Numbered from the stretch's first letter, positions 8,506-17,712 are shown. The stretch is 64,000 nt of DNA from Actinophytocola sp963826035 (GCA_963826035.1 CAWGVZ010000015.1:1116001-1180000), one strand, 5' to 3'. The notes: generated by a model from the letters alone, not told the origin. Program-made: numbers and translations.

Positions 8506-9635
8506 CCGTCGCGGTGCGTGGCCCGTCGGCGGTCGCGCTCGCGGCAGCCGGTTCGGCGGCGGTGGCGACCGCGTTCGGGATGGCCCGCTACGGCTACGGT
8601 CTGCTGCTGCCCGACATCCAGGAGGATCTCGTCCTCGGTGTCGGCACGCTCGGCGCCGTCGGTTCCCTCGCCTACGCGACCTACCTGCTCGCCACGCTGC
8701 TGGTGAGCCGGTGCGTCGCCCGCGCGGGGGAGCGGCTCACCGCTGTGGCCGGCGGGTTGCTGGCCGTGGTAGGCGCGGTGATCGTGGCGGCGGCGGACGG
8801 CCCCGTGCTGCTCGGGCTCGGGGTTGCCGTGGCGGGTGCCAGCGCCGGACTCGTGTTCGCACCGTTCGGCGAGGCCGTGCGCCGCCTGCCCCGGTCGTGC
8901 GCGCCCGCACGCTGGCGACCATCAGCTGTGGCACGGGGTGGGGTGTCGCGGTCGCCGCGCCGATCGCCCTGCTCGCGGCCGACGCGTGGCGGGCGGCCTA
9001 TGTCGGGTTCGCCCTCTGTGCCGTGTTGAGCACGCTGCTGGCCGCGCGCACGCTTCCCGGCCGCGGTGCGGTGTCCGCGACCGAGGAATCCGGCGTGCGC
9101 CGGTGTTGCCGATGGTCGTCGCCGCGCTGCTCGTGGGGCTCGGGAGCGCGACGTTCTGGACGTTCGCGGTCGACCAGGTCCGCGACGCCGGCCTCGACCA
9201 GTCCGCCGGTCGGATCCTGCTGGGCGTCGCGGGGGGTCTCCAGCCTCACGGGCTGGTCGCCGCCGACGTCATCCGCCGCCTCGGTGCCCGCGCCACATTT
9301 GTGCTCACCGCGCTGGTGGAGGCCGCGTCGATCGCCACCATCGCCGTGGCCGCGAACAACCTCGTGGCCGTTCTGGTGGCCGCCGCCGTGTTCGGGCCGC
9401 GTACAACACGATCGTCGCCGTGACGGTCCTGTGGGCGACCCGCATCTACGCCGGCCGGCCCTCGGCAGGGTCGCCACGGCGACCGGCGCCCAGGGTGTCG
9501 GACTGCTCTGCGGACCCCCTCACCGGCGGAGTCCTGGCCGAGACCACGTCATTGACCGCGGCGTTGCTGGGCGGGGCGGCCATCGTGGCCGTCAGCGCGC
9601 TGCTCGCCCCTCGCGGGGACGTGATTCACGGTTGA
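8502..9635 (+). pseudogene. MFS transporter with three frame breaks
   Basis: Translation gives a 12-helix major facilitator spread over several frames. It begins with GMARYGYGLLLPDIQEDL, shifts near 8902 (to RTLATISCGTGWGVAVAAP), near 9100 (to LPMVVAALLVGLGSATFWTF) and near 9396 (to AYNTIVAVTVLWATRI), and ends at 9635. If the shifts are corrected the protein is about 378 residues, close to the family norm, with no gap in the sequence. That pattern fits indel errors or recent decay rather than an old relic. It is the likely target of the coupled MarR protein. The end overlaps the convergent acetate kinase gene by 44 bases. Confidence 0.8.
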
Positions 9636-10719
9636 CCGTGGTCATGGTGGTCACGCAGAGCTGGAGTTCCTCGCGGGGTTGGACGACCAGTACCGGCGTG
9701 GTCGCGTCGGCCGGGCCGAGCGGGCCGTCGCATGTGACTACGGCCTCCGGTACCGGCTCGATGCCGAGCACGCCGAGTCTGGCGGTGATGGCGGTACGCA
9801 GTTCGGGTTGGTCCCACCCGATCTCGCCGGTGAGGACCAGTGCGTCGATGCGGTCGAGGCTGGTCGCGGCCGCCGCGATCTCGCGGGCGGCACGGTGGGT
9901 GAACACCCGCAGCGCGAGGTCCGCCGCGGGATCGTCGGAGGCGACGAGGTCGCGGGTGTCGTCGGACCGGCCGCCCGACAGGCCGAGCAGTCCGGAGGCG
10001 GTGTTGAGGCCCTCGGCCAGTTCGGTGACGGTCAGGCCGCCTTCCTGGAGCAGCCACAGCAGCAGGCCGGGGTCGACCGTGCCGGCGCGCTTCGCCATCA
10101 CCAGACCCTCGAGCGGGGTGAGGCCCATGGAGGTGTCGACGCTGCGGCCGTCGCGGACCGCGCACACCGAACTGCCGCCGCCGAGGTGTGCGAGCAGCAC
10201 CTGCAGGTCGCCGGTCGACCGGTCGAGCAGGGTGGCCGTGCGATCGAGGGCCCAGGCGTAGGACAGGCCGTGGAAGCCGAAGCGACGCAGGTCGAACCGG
10301 TCGCGCCAGGCCGCCGGGAGTGCGTAGGTCGTCGCGTGGTCGGGCAGGTCGCGGTGGAACGCGGTGTCCGGGCAGAGCACGTGCGGCACGTTCGGCAGGC
10401 GCTCGCGCAGCCGGTCCAGCAAGGTCAGCGCGGCGGGCAGGTGCAGGGGAGCGAGCGACTCGGCCGCTGCCGCGGCGACCCGCACCCGGTCGTCGACGAC
10501 CGCCGGTGAGCGCAGGTCCGCGCCGCCGTGAACGAGCCGGTGGCCCACGGCCACGAGTCCATCCGCCCGGTCGACCATTTCGGTGAGCGCGTCGAACGCG
10601 GCGTCCGAGTCCGGTGCATGAGCGATGTCGGCGCCGTGGACGACGGTCCGGGTGTCCGGGTCGACGAGGTGCGCCTTCAGGCTCCCGGAGCCGGCGTTCA
10701 CCGTGAGCACGCAGGTCAC
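9592..10719 (-). CDS. ackA: Acetate kinase
   Basis: The 375-residue protein carries the acetokinase signatures: LTVNAGSGSLK at the start, VGHRLVHGG, the FGFHGLSY region and HLGGGSSVCAV, then GGRSDDTRDL. The enzyme converts acetyl phosphate and ADP to acetate and ATP in the cytosol. Start GTG at 10719 was chosen because it overlaps the phosphoketolase stop (GTGA) and places the beta strand where family members begin. Coupling to phosphoketolase makes a two-enzyme route from xylulose-5-phosphate or fructose-6-phosphate to ATP. It is slightly shorter than the typical 390-400 residues. Confidence 0.93.
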   Translation of the reverse strand: MTCVLTVNAGSGSLKAHLVDPDTRTVVHGADIAHAPDSDAAFDALTEMVDRADGLVAVGHRLVHGGADLRSPAVVDDRVRVAAAAAESLAPLHLPAALTLLDRLRERLPNVPHVLCPDTAFHRDLPDHATTYALPAAWRDRFDLRRFGFHGLSYAWALDRTATLLDRSTGDLQVLLAHLGGGSSVCAVRDGRSVDTSMGLTPLEGLVMAKRAGTVDPGLLLWLLQEGGLTVTELAEGLNTASGLLGLSGGRSDDTRDLVASDDPAADLALRVFTHRAAREIAAAATSLDRIDALVLTGEIGWDQPELRTAITARLGVLGIEPVPEAVVTCDGPLGPADATTPVLVVQPREELQLCVTTMTTVNRESRPREGRAAR

Positions 10720-13040
10720 GAAGACCACCGCCACTCGGTGATCTCGGCGGGGTCGGTGCCGTCGCGGTGCGCGGCGGCGCGTAGCCGGTCGCGGTCGGCC
10801 AGCAGGTGGTCGGCGAGGTCACCGCCGGCCGACGACCAGCCGGAAGCTCGCCGCAGCGCGTCGGCCGCGAGGTCGTGGCGGCTCATGGCGTTGCTGACCA
10901 GCAGGTCGTACGGGGTGGTCGTGGTGCCCTCCTCCAGATAACCGTGCACGTGGAAGCGGGCGGGCGACGGGCGGCCGTGCAGCAGCTCGTGGACGGCCGA
11001 CGGATAGCCGTGGAACGCGAACACCACCGGGGTGTCCGTGCCGAACAGCGCGGTGAAGTCCTCGTCGGCCAGGCCGTGGGGATGGTGCCGGGGATGCGCG
11101 AGGGTCAGCAGGTCGACCACGTTGACCACGCGCACCGCCAGTCCCGGCGCGCGGTCGCGCAGCAGGGCGATCGCGGCGAGCGTCTCTACGGTCGGGATGC
11201 CGCCCGCACACGCGAGCACCACGTTGGGATCGCCCGCCGTGCCGGCCCAGTCCCACACCCCGGCACCGGCGCGGCAGTGCCGTTCCGCGGCGTCGAGGTC
11301 GAGCCACTGCGCGGCGCTGTTCTTGCCGGCCACCACGAGGTTGATGTGGTCGATGTCGGACAGGCAGTGGCGCAGCGTGACGAGCAGCGTGTTGGCGTCG
11401 GGCGGCAGGTAGACGCGGCTCACCGACGCCTTCTTGCTGAGCAGGTTGTTGATGAAACCCGGTCCCTGGTGGCTGTAGCCGTTGTGCTCCTGGCGCCATC
11501 CTTCGCTGGTGAGCAGATAGTTGAGGCTCGCCACCGGCGCCCGCCAGCCGACCTCGCCGGACATCTTCAGAAACTTGGCGTACTGGTTCACCATGCTGTC
11601 CACAATGGACGCGAACGCCTCGTAGCAGGGGAACAGGCCGTGGCGGCCGGTCAGGAGGTAACCCTGCAGCCAGCCCTGGCAGAGGTGTTCGGAGAGCACC
11701 TCCATGACCCGCCCGCCGGGCGCCAGGTGCTCCGCGTGACCCCGGATCGGCCAGGCGAACGCGCGGTCGGTGGCGTCCAGGATCGCGCCGAGCTTGTTGG
11801 ACTCCAACTCGTCCGGGCACACCACCCGGAAGTCGCGGGTGTCCTCGGTGGCACGCATCAACTCGGCCAACCACTCGCCGGCCGTCCCGGTCGGGCTGGC
11901 GTTCGCGGCGCCCGGGGCGTCGACGCCGACCGAGAACCCCTTGAGGTCCGGGAGCGGGAGGTGGCGGCGGAGCCGGCCGCCGTTCGCCTGGGGTACGCGG
12001 CCGAGCCGGAGGTCGTCGGGTGGGAGTTCGGCGAGCAGCTCCGCGTGCGGTCGTCCGTCCGATGTGAACAGTTCCTCGGGGCGGTAGGACCGCAGCCACT
12101 TCTCGAGCAGCGCCAGCTGGCCGGGGTCGTCGTGCACGTCGTCGAGCGGCACCTGGTGGGCGTGGAACGTGCCTTCCAGCGGCTCGCCGTCCGGGTCCGC
12201 GGCGGGAACACCCCAGCCCTTGGGGCTGCGCAGCAACAGGAGCGGCCAGGTGGTCCCGATCGCGTTGGCGTGGCGGGCGGCCGCGATGTCGGCGTGGGCC
12301 CGGTCGAGCACCTCGGCGAGCAGCGTGTCCGGATCGTCCACTTCGGTCACATCGACGACGCGCGGCGACCAGCCCGCGCCCCGGAAGTAGGAGAGCAGTT
12401 CGTCGTCGCTCATGCAGGCGAACACAGTGGGTGAGGAGATGCGCGCCCCGTTGAGGTGCAGGACCGGCAGCACGGTGCCGGACGTCGCGGGTTCGAGGAA
12501 CTTGTGGCCCTGCCAGGATCCCGCGGTGGGGCCGGTCTCGGCCTCCCCGTCGCCGACGACGCACGCCACGAGCAGGCCGGGGTCGTCCAGCGCGGCGCCG
12601 TAGGCGGTCGCGAGGGCGTACCCCAGCTCGCCGCCCTCGTGGATCACCCCGGGTACTTCGGGGGAGAGGTGGCTGGGGAAGCCGCCGGGCCAGGAGAATC
12701 GCCGGACCAGTTCGGCCAGGCCGTCGCCGTCGCGGGCCAGCGCCGGGTCGTGATGGGCGTGGGTGCCCTCGAGCCACAGGTTGGCGTGGATGGCCGGCGC
12801 GCCGTGGCCGGGTCCGGTGACCAGCAGGGTGCGTTGCCCGGTCCGGCGGACCAGACCGTTCAGTCCGCTGTAGACGAACGTGATGCCGGGACAGGTGCCC
12901 CAGTGCCCAAGGAGCCGCGGCTTGAGGTGTTCGCGCCGCAGCGGTTCGGTGAGCAGGACGTTGTCCCGCAGGTAGATCATGGCGGCCGCGAGGTAGTCCG
13001 CGGCTCGCCGGTAGGCCACTGGTCCCCGGTCGTTGGTCAT
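10716..13040 (-). CDS. xfp: Xylulose-5-phosphate/fructose-6-phosphate phosphoketolase
   Basis: At 774 residues it is just under the usual 790-800. The N-terminal ThDP domain shows GHWGTCPGITFVYSGLN, LVTGPGHGAPA, EGGELGYALATAYGA and VVGDGEAETGPTAGSW; the middle has NGYSHQGPGFINNLL, both family signatures. It splits sugar phosphates with phosphate to give acetyl phosphate plus glyceraldehyde-3-phosphate or erythrose-4-phosphate. Acetate kinase follows with overlapping codons, so the pair forms an operon. A GGGTACCC palindrome lies directly upstream of the ATG. Confidence 0.95.
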   Translation of the reverse strand: MTNDRGPVAYRRAADYLAAAMIYLRDNVLLTEPLRREHLKPRLLGHWGTCPGITFVYSGLNGLVRRTGQRTLLVTGPGHGAPAIHANLWLEGTHAHHDPALARDGDGLAELVRRFSWPGGFPSHLSPEVPGVIHEGGELGYALATAYGAALDDPGLLVACVVGDGEAETGPTAGSWQGHKFLEPATSGTVLPVLHLNGARISSPTVFACMSDDELLSYFRGAGWSPRVVDVTEVDDPDTLLAEVLDRAHADIAAARHANAIGTTWPLLLLRSPKGWGVPAADPDGEPLEGTFHAHQVPLDDVHDDPGQLALLEKWLRSYRPEELFTSDGRPHAELLAELPPDDLRLGRVPQANGGRLRRHLPLPDLKGFSVGVDAPGAANASPTGTAGEWLAELMRATEDTRDFRVVCPDELESNKLGAILDATDRAFAWPIRGHAEHLAPGGRVMEVLSEHLCQGWLQGYLLTGRHGLFPCYEAFASIVDSMVNQYAKFLKMSGEVGWRAPVASLNYLLTSEGWRQEHNGYSHQGPGFINNLLSKKASVSRVYLPPDANTLLVTLRHCLSDIDHINLVVAGKNSAAQWLDLDAAERHCRAGAGVWDWAGTAGDPNVVLACAGGIPTVETLAAIALLRDRAPGLAVRVVNVVDLLTLAHPRHHPHGLADEDFTALFGTDTPVVFAFHGYPSAVHELLHGRPSPARFHVHGYLEEGTTTTPYDLLVSNAMSRHDLAADALRRASGWSSAGGDLADHLLADRDRLRAAAHRDGTDPAEITEWRWSS

Positions 13041-13046
13041 GCCGCC

Positions 13047-13054
13047 GGGTACCC
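13047..13054. promoter_or_regulatory. GGGTACCC palindrome between xfp and the DUF2795 gene
   Basis: The 8-base palindrome presents GGGTAC on both strands, 6 bases before the xfp start and 52 bases before the DUF2795 start. It matches the -10 element seen upstream of neighbouring genes, but I could not find a clean GNNT -35 partner on either strand, so promoter function is tentative. It is too close to xfp to give that gene a normal leader. Confidence 0.3.
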
Positions 13055-13106
13055 GATCTCGGGGCCGTTCATGTTTGTGTCGGTGTCGAGAGGGCAGTCG
13101 TAGTCC

Positions 13107-13301
13107 ATGGACACGTTAGAGGGATCCGAGACCATCGCGGAGGTGCTGCCGGAGCTCCGCTACCCCGCGGAGAAGTGGCAGATCACCACGTGCGCCGACC
13201 TGCACGGTACGGACGTGCGAACCCGCCGGGCGCTCTACTCACTTCCCGTCCGGGGCTACCGCAGCGCGAAAGAGATCACCGCGGCGTTGGAGAACGCCTG
13301 A
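13107..13301 (+). CDS. DUF2795 family small protein
   Basis: The 64-residue protein has the DUF2795 pattern: a short helix (VLPELRYPAEKWQITTCADLHG), then DVRTRRALYSLPVRGYRSAKEITAAL. Members are small cytosolic proteins common in actinobacteria, often next to stress genes; no biochemical function is established. It is divergent from phosphoketolase and followed after 39 bases by another small stress-type gene that has its own GGGTAC element. Confidence 0.75.
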   Translation: MDTLEGSETIAEVLPELRYPAEKWQITTCADLHGTDVRTRRALYSLPVRGYRSAKEITAALENA

Positions 13302-13311
13302 GCGGGGTACT
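13287..13311 (+). promoter_or_regulatory. SigB/SigF-type promoter for the small protein at 13341
   Basis: GTTG, 15 bases, GGGTAC ends 29 bases before the ATG. The stretch from here to the ATG closely matches the leader of the related gene at 21968, including the ribosome site GGAAGGAGCA against GGAAAGGAGCA. Shared leader seen directly; sigma factor assignment inferred. Confidence 0.55.
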
Positions 13312-13340
13312 CCGAGGTCAGGCGCGGGAAGGAGCATGTG

Positions 13341-13493
13341 ATGCCGCAGGCGTGGAGCAAGAAGCGTGAGCGTCGGTACGAGCACATCAGGGAGGGAGCG
13401 AAGGACCAGCTCTACAACGAGTCCCGGCGGCGCAACATCAAGGGCCGTTCCTCGATGTCCAAGAAGTACCTGCAGAACGCCCTGGGGGGCTGA
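13341..13493 (+). CDS. Small basic protein with Rho_N/SAP-like end, 50 residues
   Basis: ATG at 13341 with AAGGAG upstream; stop TGA overlaps the next ATG (TGATG). The first 21 residues (MPQAWSKKRERRYEHIREG and onward) match the start of the protein at 21968. The rest (KDQLYNESRRRNIKGRSSMSK) resembles the short helix-extended-helix of the Rho termination factor N-terminal or SAP-like fold, which binds nucleic acids. The central block of the longer homologue is missing, so this is a compact variant. The function is unknown. Coupling to the ThDP enzyme gene suggests cotranscription from the stress-type promoter. Confidence 0.7.
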   Translation: MPQAWSKKRERRYEHIREGAKDQLYNESRRRNIKGRSSMSKKYLQNALGG

Positions 13494-15274
13494 TGAGTCA
13501 GACCGTCGGTGACTACCTGCTCGCCCGGCTGCGGGAGTGGGACGTCGAGCAGGTGTTCGCCTATCCGGGTGACGGCATCAACGGGATCGTCGCCGCGTTC
13601 GGGAAGGCCGACAACCAGCCGCAGTTCGTACAGGCACGGCACGAGGAGATGGCCGCGTTCGCCGCTGTCGGATATGCGAAGTTCAGCGGCCGCGTGGGAG
13701 TTTGTCTCGCCACGTCCGGGCCTGGCGCCATCCACCTGCTGAACGGCCTGTACGACGCGAAGCTCGACCACGTGCCGGTGGTGGCGATCGTGGGCCAGAC
13801 CGCGCGCACGGCCATGGGTGGGCACTACCAGCAGGAAGTGGACCTGCACTCGCTGTTCAAGGACGTCGCGAGCGACTACCTGGTCGAGGTGAACGTCGCC
13901 GAGCAGCTGCCGAACGCGCTGGACCGGGCGATGCGGGTGGCGCTCGCCGCGAAGGCCCCGACCGCGTTGATCATCCCGGCGGACCTGCAGGATGAGCCGT
14001 ACGAGGCACCCCAGCACGCGTTCAAGCACGTGCCGTCGTCCCCGCCGTCGCGGCCTTCGACCGTGTCGACCGCCGCACAGGACGAGATCGAGCGGGCGGC
14101 CGAGGTCCTCAACGCGGGGAAGAAGGTCGCGATCCTCGTCGGACAGGGCGCGCGTGGTGCGGCCGCCGAGGTTCGACACGTCGCCGACCTGCTCGGTGCC
14201 GGCGTGGCGAAAGCGCTTCTGGGTAAGGACGTGCTGCCCGATGATCTATCCTATGTGACCGGTTCGATCGGACTGTTGGGCACCCGCCCGAGCTACGAGC
14301 TGATGACCGGCTGTGACACGCTGCTGATCGTCGGCTCCAACTTCCCGTACTCGCAGTTCCTCCCCAAGCCGGGCGCCGCGCGCGGCGTGCAGATCGACCT
14401 GGACGCCAAGCTGATCGGCATGCGGTATCCGACCGAGGTGAACCTCGTCGGTGACGCCACCGCTACCCTGCGCGCCCTGATCCCGTTGCTGGAGCACAAA
14501 TCCGACCGGTCCTGGCGGGACAAGGTCGAGAAGAACGTGGCCGCGTGGTGGGACACCATGGAGCGCCAGGCCATGGTCGACGCCGATCCGGTGAACCCCA
14601 TGCGGATCGTGTGGGAACTGTCCGAACGCATCCCCGACGACGCGATCGTCACGGCCGACTCCGGCTCGGCCGCCAACTGGTACGCCCGCCATCTGCGGAT
14701 GCGCGGCGACATGCGCGGGTCGCTGTCCGGCACGCTCGCGACCATGGGACCCGCTGTCCCCTATGCGATCGGCGCGAAGTTCGCCCACCCCGACCGCCCG
14801 GTGGTCGCACTGGTCGGCGACGGCGCCATGCAGATGAACGGCATGGCCGAACTGATCACCATCGCCCGGTACCGCGAGCAGTGGACCGACCAGCGATGCG
14901 TGATCTGCGTGCTGCACAACAACGACCTGAACCAGGTGACCTGGGAACTGCGCGCGATGGGCGGCGCACCCAAGTTCGAGGAGTCCCAGGTGCTGCCGGA
15001 CGTGTCCTATGCGGACTTCGCCCGGTCGGTGGGCCTGGGCGGCATCACCGTCCGCACACCGTCCGAACTGGGCGACGCGTGGCACACCGCGCTGTCCGCC
15101 GACCGACCCACGGTGCTCGACGTGTACTGCGACCCGAACATCCCACCCATCCCACCACACGCGACGGTCGAACAGATCAAATCGGTCACCGAAGCGCTCC
15201 TTCGTGGCGACCCGGACGCGTGGGACATGGTCACGAAGGGTGTACGGACCAAACTCACCGAACTGCTGCGGTGA
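13493..15274 (+). CDS. Thiamine diphosphate-dependent enzyme, pyruvate oxidase/acetolactate synthase-like
   Basis: The 593-residue protein has the three-domain POX/ALS fold. The N-terminal domain has YPGDGINGIVAAF and the ThDP-activating glutamate in RHEEMAAFAAVGYA. A middle Rossmann-like domain follows (AILVGQGARGAAAEV). The C-terminal ThDP-binding domain has GDGAMQMNGMAELITIAR through LHNNDLNQVTWE. These proteins oxidise or decarboxylate 2-oxo acids, usually pyruvate. The sequence alone does not tell whether the product is acetate, acetyl phosphate or acetolactate. Its position beside phosphoketolase and acetate kinase favours an acetate or acetyl-phosphate role. Confidence 0.88.
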   Translation: MSQTVGDYLLARLREWDVEQVFAYPGDGINGIVAAFGKADNQPQFVQARHEEMAAFAAVGYAKFSGRVGVCLATSGPGAIHLLNGLYDAKLDHVPVVAIVGQTARTAMGGHYQQEVDLHSLFKDVASDYLVEVNVAEQLPNALDRAMRVALAAKAPTALIIPADLQDEPYEAPQHAFKHVPSSPPSRPSTVSTAAQDEIERAAEVLNAGKKVAILVGQGARGAAAEVRHVADLLGAGVAKALLGKDVLPDDLSYVTGSIGLLGTRPSYELMTGCDTLLIVGSNFPYSQFLPKPGAARGVQIDLDAKLIGMRYPTEVNLVGDATATLRALIPLLEHKSDRSWRDKVEKNVAAWWDTMERQAMVDADPVNPMRIVWELSERIPDDAIVTADSGSAANWYARHLRMRGDMRGSLSGTLATMGPAVPYAIGAKFAHPDRPVVALVGDGAMQMNGMAELITIARYREQWTDQRCVICVLHNNDLNQVTWELRAMGGAPKFEESQVLPDVSYADFARSVGLGGITVRTPSELGDAWHTALSADRPTVLDVYCDPNIPPIPPHATVEQIKSVTEALLRGDPDAWDMVTKGVRTKLTELLR

Positions 15275-15290
15275 CGACGATGTGTGTGGT

Positions 15291-15707
15291 CTACGGCAGT
15301 GCGTGCACTGCTTCGGCCATGGAGGTGAACACCGTCAGTTCGGCGTCGGCCGCGGTCAGCCACAGCACGCGTGCGGCAGCGTGGGTTGGGGCCGCCACCG
15401 CGAGGACGTGACTCAACGCGTGGGCTCGGCGGGCGGCGTTCAGCAGAACCCGGACGCCCGACACGGCGAGAAACTCTGTGCCCTCGAGGTCCACGATCGT
15501 GTTCGTGGACGACAGTCGCGCGAGCTGGTGGTCAAGCTGACCGACGTTGGCCATGTCCACCTCGCCGGTCACGTGCACGATCACGGTGCCGCCGCGACAG
15601 GTGGTCGTGGTGATCATCAGCCGGCCGCTGGAAGGTTCTGCGAGGGCCGAGGTATCGCTTTTCGCGATTTTGTGTTGCTGTGGCAGTGCTTCACGATGGG
15701 AACGCAT
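15291..15707 (-). CDS. STAS-domain protein (anti-anti-sigma type)
   Basis: The 138-residue protein has a single STAS domain after a short tail: VIVHVTGEVDMANVGQLDHQL, then IVDLEGTEFLAVSGVRVLL with the serine that is phosphorylated in SpoIIAA/RsbV proteins (VSG). Such proteins bind an anti-sigma kinase in their dephosphorylated form and free the sigma factor. The start at 15707 has GGAAGCGAGG upstream; 15617 is an alternative that gives the bare domain. Surrounding GGGTAC promoters fit a role in controlling a SigB/SigF-type sigma factor, but no sigma or anti-sigma gene is in this window. Confidence 0.82.
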   Translation of the reverse strand: MRSHREALPQQHKIAKSDTSALAEPSSGRLMITTTTCRGGTVIVHVTGEVDMANVGQLDHQLARLSSTNTIVDLEGTEFLAVSGVRVLLNAARRAHALSHVLAVAAPTHAAARVLWLTAADAELTVFTSMAEAVHALP

Positions 15708-15884
15708 GGCCTCGCTTCCGCCGGAACGAGCGGGTGGCCACAGGAAACCCGGTCCCGCGACGGTCGTGAGACCGGCGCGTGGCGCGGTGACGTCGACCGC
15801 CCCGGTTCCTGAGATGCCCGGCCGCGGGGTGTGTCGGGAGCGGTATCGGCACGCCCCGCGGCCGTCATCGGTCACAATGGACGG

Positions 15885-16706
15885 ATGAGCACAGCACCCG
15901 CGATCACCTGGTCAGCGGGAGCTGTCGCACGGATGCTGGAGATTCCGCCGTCGACGCTGCGGGGTTGGCACCGCCGCTACGACATCCCGCCGGCCGAGGA
16001 CGAGGGCCGGCACCGCCGGTACAGCGACGCCGACATCAAGGCCCTGACCCGGATGAAGTCGCTGATCGCGCAGGGCGTCGGCGCCCAGTCCGCCGCGAAT
16101 CTGGCTTTTCACCCCGCCGGCAGCGAGACCGGTCCCGGCGACGTCGTGACGGCCGCGCTGCGTCTGGACACCGACGCGCTGGTGGGCATACTCGACGCCC
16201 ACATCGCCGTCCACGGGGTGGTCGATACCTGGGACGGACTGTGTGGACCGGCGCTGAACGAACTCGGCGGTCCCGACGCCGACGTCGACCACTGCGTCGA
16301 CGTGGTGCACCTGCTGTCCTGGGCGATCACCGTGTCGCTGCACCGAGTCACGATGGCGGCGAAACCTTCGCGGCCGACGGTGCTCCTCGCGTGCCCGGCC
16401 GACGAACACCATGTCCTTCCCCTGGAAGCACTGCGAGCCGGGCTGGCCGAACGAAGCGTTCCCGCGAACGTCCTCGGAACGAACCTGCCGGATGCCGCAC
16501 TGCGTAACGCGCTGCGCCGCGTCGACCCGCCACCGGCCGCCCTCGTGCTGTGGGCCCACAGCCCCGGCACCGCACACACCGCGCTCGCGCGTGGCACCAG
16601 CCGCCGGCACACGCGCCTGGTGCTCGCCGGCCCCGGCTGGTCGCCCAGGCGACGAGCAGACCGTCTCGCCTCCCTCACCGACGCGCTCGACATGCTCGCG
16701 CCCTGA
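15885..16706 (+). CDS. MerR-type regulator with cobalamin-binding-like C-terminal domain
   Basis: In 273 residues the start is a MerR winged helix (SAGAVARMLEIPPSTLRGWHRRYD, GRHRRYSDADI). Next comes a helical domain (TDALVGILDAHIAVHGVV) and a Rossmann-like C-terminal domain (LLACPADEHHVLPLEALRAGL, LGTNLPDAALRNAL). The order matches CarH/LitR, which sense light or stress through adenosylcobalamin. The cobalamin-ligating histidine motif DxHxxG appears as DEHHVLP, so a histidine is present but the glycine is not, and cofactor binding is uncertain. It is likely an autoregulator or regulator of the adjoining oxidoreductase and exchanger genes. Confidence 0.8.
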   Translation: MSTAPAITWSAGAVARMLEIPPSTLRGWHRRYDIPPAEDEGRHRRYSDADIKALTRMKSLIAQGVGAQSAANLAFHPAGSETGPGDVVTAALRLDTDALVGILDAHIAVHGVVDTWDGLCGPALNELGGPDADVDHCVDVVHLLSWAITVSLHRVTMAAKPSRPTVLLACPADEHHVLPLEALRAGLAERSVPANVLGTNLPDAALRNALRRVDPPPAALVLWAHSPGTAHTALARGTSRRHTRLVLAGPGWSPRRRADRLASLTDALDMLAP

Positions 16707-16714
16707 TTTCGGAG

Positions 16715-16908
16715 CAGGCTGTCCTGTGTCACCAATTGTCGAGCCATGGATCGACCGCCCACGGCGAGGTGGTGGAGGAGATCACCGAGGACACTCACGC
16801 GGCGGGCCGTACGGTGCGGGCCACGAGGACGAGCCGCAGTACCGCGTCCGCAGTGCCAAGAGCGGTAAGGACGCGGTCCACAAACCGGATGCGCTGCGAC
16901 CCGAATAG
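16715..16908 (+). pseudogene. DUF2945 (TUDOR-like, HVA) small protein, broken
   Basis: Two frames together give SSHGSTAHGEVVEEITEDTH followed by HEDEPQYRVRSAKSGKDAVH and KPDALRPE, the full pattern of the DUF2945 or hypervirulence-associated TUDOR family (usually about 65-70 residues). The frame changes near 16822, and the normal N-terminal KGDxVxW is not recognisable, so no start codon can be chosen. Members are small, function unknown, and often sit next to stress genes in actinobacteria. Confidence 0.65.
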
Positions 16909-17024
16909 GTCGAATCGGGTCTGGCGAGAGCATCGTCCACAGTGTCCTCGCTACGTGACGAGTTTTGGACGCGGCACCGCCGGGTAACTGATCGCGGACC
17001 TGTCCTCTGTCACAAGGAGTTCTC

Positions 17025-17630
17025 ATGACGCTGCGAGCCGTCGCGTTCGTGTGCAGCCTCAAGCCGTCGCCCGCCTCGTCCAGCAGCGAACTGATCGCAC
17101 GCCAGTTGCTCGACGAACTCTCCACCCACGACGTGGAGGGTGAGCTGGTGCGGGTGGTCGACCACGACGTACGTCCGGGCGTGGAGAACGACATGGGCGA
17201 CGGGGACGAATGGCTACGGCTCCGGCAGAAGATCGTCGACGCCGACATCGTGATTCTGTCCACCCCCACCTGGGTCGGTCACATGTCCAGCGTCGCGCAA
17301 CGCGTGCTCGAACGACTCGATGCCGCGTTGTCCGACACCGACGACGCGGGCCGGCCGGTCCTGTTCGACAAGGTCGCGATCGCCGCGGTGGTCGGCAACG
17401 AGGACGGCGCGCACAAGATCGTCGCCGATCTCTTCCAGGCCCTCAACGACACCGGCCTCACCATTCCCGCGCAGGGCTGCACCTACTGGAACGGCGAGGC
17501 CATGCAGGGGACCGACTTCACCGACCTCGACGAGACGCCCGACGCGGTCAAATCGACCAACGCGACGGCGGCCCGCAACGCCGTCCACCTTGCCCGTTTG
17601 CTGCGAGCCAACGCCTACCCGGCCGGTTGA
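17025..17630 (+). CDS. Flavodoxin-fold NAD(P)H-dependent oxidoreductase
   Basis: The 201-residue protein has a GGAG-type ribosome site (CAAGGAG) 6 bases before the ATG. It starts VAFVCSLKPSPASSSSELIAR, the phosphate-binding loop of NADPH-dependent FMN reductases, and has DADIVILSTPTWVGHMSSVAQRVLERLD, the isoalloxazine-side loop. Such enzymes reduce quinones, azo compounds or flavins in the cytosol; the true substrate is unknown. The sequence is a complete single domain of normal length. Confidence 0.85.
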   Translation: MTLRAVAFVCSLKPSPASSSSELIARQLLDELSTHDVEGELVRVVDHDVRPGVENDMGDGDEWLRLRQKIVDADIVILSTPTWVGHMSSVAQRVLERLDAALSDTDDAGRPVLFDKVAIAAVVGNEDGAHKIVADLFQALNDTGLTIPAQGCTYWNGEAMQGTDFTDLDETPDAVKSTNATAARNAVHLARLLRANAYPAG

Positions 17631-17652
17631 ACCAACCTCGACGGGGGCCGGA

Positions 17653-17678
17653 GCGTCACCAGCCGAGGATCGGGGTAC
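17653..17678 (+). promoter_or_regulatory. SigB/SigF-type promoter for the exchanger gene
   Basis: GCGT, 16 bases, GGGTAC lies 35 bases before the GTG at 17713 and fits GNNT-N14-16-GGGTAC. Seen directly; function inferred from the same element upstream of neighbouring genes. Confidence 0.5.
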
Positions 17679-17712
17679 GCGGTTCTCGGAAGAACCTCGA
17701 GGAGGCGCGCCC

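Noticed and set aside
10806..12434. 542-residue plus-strand frame opposite xfp
   Set aside because: It mirrors the phosphoketolase gene, has no domain pattern and reflects high GC at the third codon position.
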